DNA from: an uncultured Rikenellaceae bacterium
GTDB taxonomy: Bacteria > Bacteroidota > Bacteroidia > Bacteroidales > Rikenellaceae
Reading direction: 5' to 3'
Length of the DNA: 7,175 nt
Assembly: GCA_947176715.1 (NCBI GenBank)
Contig: CAMWRR010000096.1
Coordinates: 1 to 7,175 of the forward strand
Shown here in pieces: positions 6,284 to 7,175 of this stretch. Under the pieces are notes generated by a model that was not told where the DNA came from, searched no databases, and was given only the letters and a program-made list of their open reading frames with translations. Numbering within the stretch: position 1 is the stretch's first letter; the number at the start of each line of letters is the position of its first letter. Made by a program: the position numbers and the translations under genes.

Positions 6284-6300
6284 CAATATCCCCGATATTG
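6284..6300. promoter_or_regulatory. 17-bp palindrome upstream of nadC promoter
   Basis: CAATATC (6284-6290) and GATATTG (6294-6300) are perfect 7-bp arms around CCC. The centre lies about 55 nt upstream of the nadC -7 element, where an activator or distal operator could bind. No U-run follows, so it is not a terminator. NAD-gene regulators such as NrtR are known in some bacteria, but I cannot match this motif to one. Confidence 0.4.
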
Positions 6301-6345
6301 AGTAAAATTTAACATATTATCTTCGCCCATACGATATTTTTAACC

Positions 6346-6353
6346 TATTTTTG
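6346..6353 (+). promoter_or_regulatory. Bacteroidota -7 promoter element for nadC
   Basis: TATTTTTG fits TAnnTTTG, the -7 consensus of the Bacteroidota primary sigma factor, at every fixed position. Transcription would start near 6358-6362, leaving a leader of roughly 10-14 nt before the ATG at 6372. The -33 region has only TTCG (6322-6325) where TTTG/TTG is expected. Confidence 0.6.
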
Positions 6354-6371
6354 TAGAATAAATCCACTGAA

Positions 6372-7175
6372 ATGAGACAGGAATACATACCTTTTGTAAA
6401 CGACCTCATCGAGCTTGCCATAAGAGAGGACATAGGCGACGGCGACCACACCTCGCTGGCCACCGTACCCGGCGGCGAGAGGGGGCGCATGAAGCTCCTC
6501 GTGAAGCAGGACGGAGTACTGGCCGGCGTAGAGGTGGCCCGCATGGTATTCGACCGTCTGCTCGGCGACTATGTCTTCGAGCGGTTGCTCGACGACGGCG
6601 CACGCGTAAAGGTCGGCGACATAGCCTTTTACGTAGAGGGCGAGATGATACGCCTTCTGCAGGCGGAGCGCATAGTGCTCAACATAATGCAGCGCATGAG
6701 CGGCGTAGCCACGCAGACAGCCGTCTATGCCGACCTCATAAAGGGGTTCAAGGCCAAGGTGATAGACACCCGTAAGACCACCCCGGGCATGCGCGTGCTC
6801 GACAAGATGGCCGTGGCGATAGGCGGCGGCGGCAACCACCGCATAGGGCTGTTCGACATGATACTGATAAAGGACAACCACATAGACCACGCCGGCGGAG
6901 TGCGGCAAGCACTCGAGCGCACGCGCGACTATCTGGCCCGCACCGGCCGCCGTCTGCCCATAGAGATAGAGACCCGCTCGATAGCCGACATAGAGGAGGT
7001 GTTCGCATCGGGAGGCGCCGACCGCATAATGCTCGACAACTTCGATACGCAGACCACCGCCGAGGCCGTAAGGCTCATAGACGGACGCGCCGAGGTGGAG
7101 TCGTCGGGCGGCATCACCCTCGACACCATCGCAGGATACGCCGCGGCCGGGGTCGACTTCATATCGGTAGGGGCC
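6372..7175 (+). CDS. nadC: Nicotinate-nucleotide pyrophosphorylase (quinolinate phosphoribosyltransferase), 3' partial
   Basis: The enzyme turns quinolinate and PRPP into nicotinate mononucleotide, CO2 and PPi, in de novo NAD synthesis. The 268 visible residues run open to the window edge; the family is about 280-290 residues, so only roughly 12-20 are missing. The N-terminal part has REDIGDGDHTS (18-28) and KQDGVLAGVE (45-54). Phosphoribosyltransferase-type active-site features follow: ERIVLNIMQRMSG (99-111), DTRKTTPG (132-139), GGGGNHRIGL with His156-Arg157, the IKDNH lysine (Lys167), IEIE (197-200), LDNF with Asp222, and ESSGGI (243-248). The ATG is chosen because it opens the conserved N-terminus and lies just after a good promoter; no Shine-Dalgarno sequence is present. 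It is divergent from ilvD and functionally unrelated. Of 24 isoleucines, 21 use ATA. Confidence 0.96.
   Translation, partial: MRQEYIPFVNDLIELAIREDIGDGDHTSLATVPGGERGRMKLLVKQDGVLAGVEVARMVFDRLLGDYVFERLLDDGARVKVGDIAFYVEGEMIRLLQAERIVLNIMQRMSGVATQTAVYADLIKGFKAKVIDTRKTTPGMRVLDKMAVAIGGGGNHRIGLFDMILIKDNHIDHAGGVRQALERTRDYLARTGRRLPIEIETRSIADIEEVFASGGADRIMLDNFDTQTTAEAVRLIDGRAEVESSGGITLDTIAGYAAAGVDFISVGA

Larger units (their letters stand above)
5960..6371. other. Divergent ilvD / nadC intergenic region
   Basis: This 412-nt A/T-rich region has no credible ORF. It must supply promoters in both directions. It contains candidate -7 elements for both genes and palindromes at 6018-6033, 6202-6214 (TACGT-tat-ACGTA) and 6284-6300. 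The hexamer ATATC(C/G) recurs on the plus strand at 6104, 6141, 6187, 6247 and 6286. No T-box, leader peptide rich in Ile/Val/Leu codons, or recognised riboswitch is visible in front of ilvD. Confidence 0.7.

Overview
The window carries a branched-chain amino acid operon on the minus strand, a divergent NAD-biosynthesis gene on the plus strand cut by the window end, and a gene-free, repeat-rich stretch at the left end. Everything points to Bacteroidota, probably Bacteroidales. No Shine-Dalgarno sequences precede the starts, and A/T-rich leaders are found instead. A perfect TAnnTTTG -7 element sits in front of nadC. IlvC has the GYGVQG / CSTTAQRGALDW signature of the Bacteroidota/fungal KARI branch. 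Coding DNA is GC-rich but uses ATA heavily for isoleucine. A GC-rich lineage such as Rikenellaceae/Alistipes is possible, but genus cannot be fixed from the sequence alone.

Layout. Positions 1-767 hold no credible gene. They contain a two-copy direct repeat (212-262 and 559-609, 47 of 51 bases identical) and several strong inverted repeats, some mutually exclusive. Positions 768-807 are a rho-independent terminator for the minus-strand operon. Reading leftward from about 5960, the operon is ilvD (5959-4151), a 140-nt spacer with an 8-bp inverted repeat, ilvB (4010-2289), ilvN (2299-2000, overlapping ilvB by 11 nt), a 124-nt spacer, and ilvC (1875-829). A 412-nt A/T-rich divergent intergenic region (5960-6371) contains several palindromes and the nadC promoter. 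nadC (6372 to the end) lacks only its last residues.

How the genes work together. IlvB and IlvN form acetohydroxyacid synthase, the first shared step of valine and isoleucine synthesis, with IlvN the regulatory subunit. IlvC (ketol-acid reductoisomerase) and IlvD (dihydroxyacid dehydratase) do the next two steps, giving the 2-keto acids that are transaminated to Val/Ile; the valine keto acid also feeds leucine synthesis. NadC makes nicotinate mononucleotide from quinolinate and PRPP and belongs to a separate pathway.

The enzymes are ordinary. The parts worth a second look are the left-end structured/repetitive segment, the very short IlvN, the fungal-type IlvC, the extreme ATA preference, and three unexplained intergenic inverted repeats. 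I see no convincing new multi-gene system.
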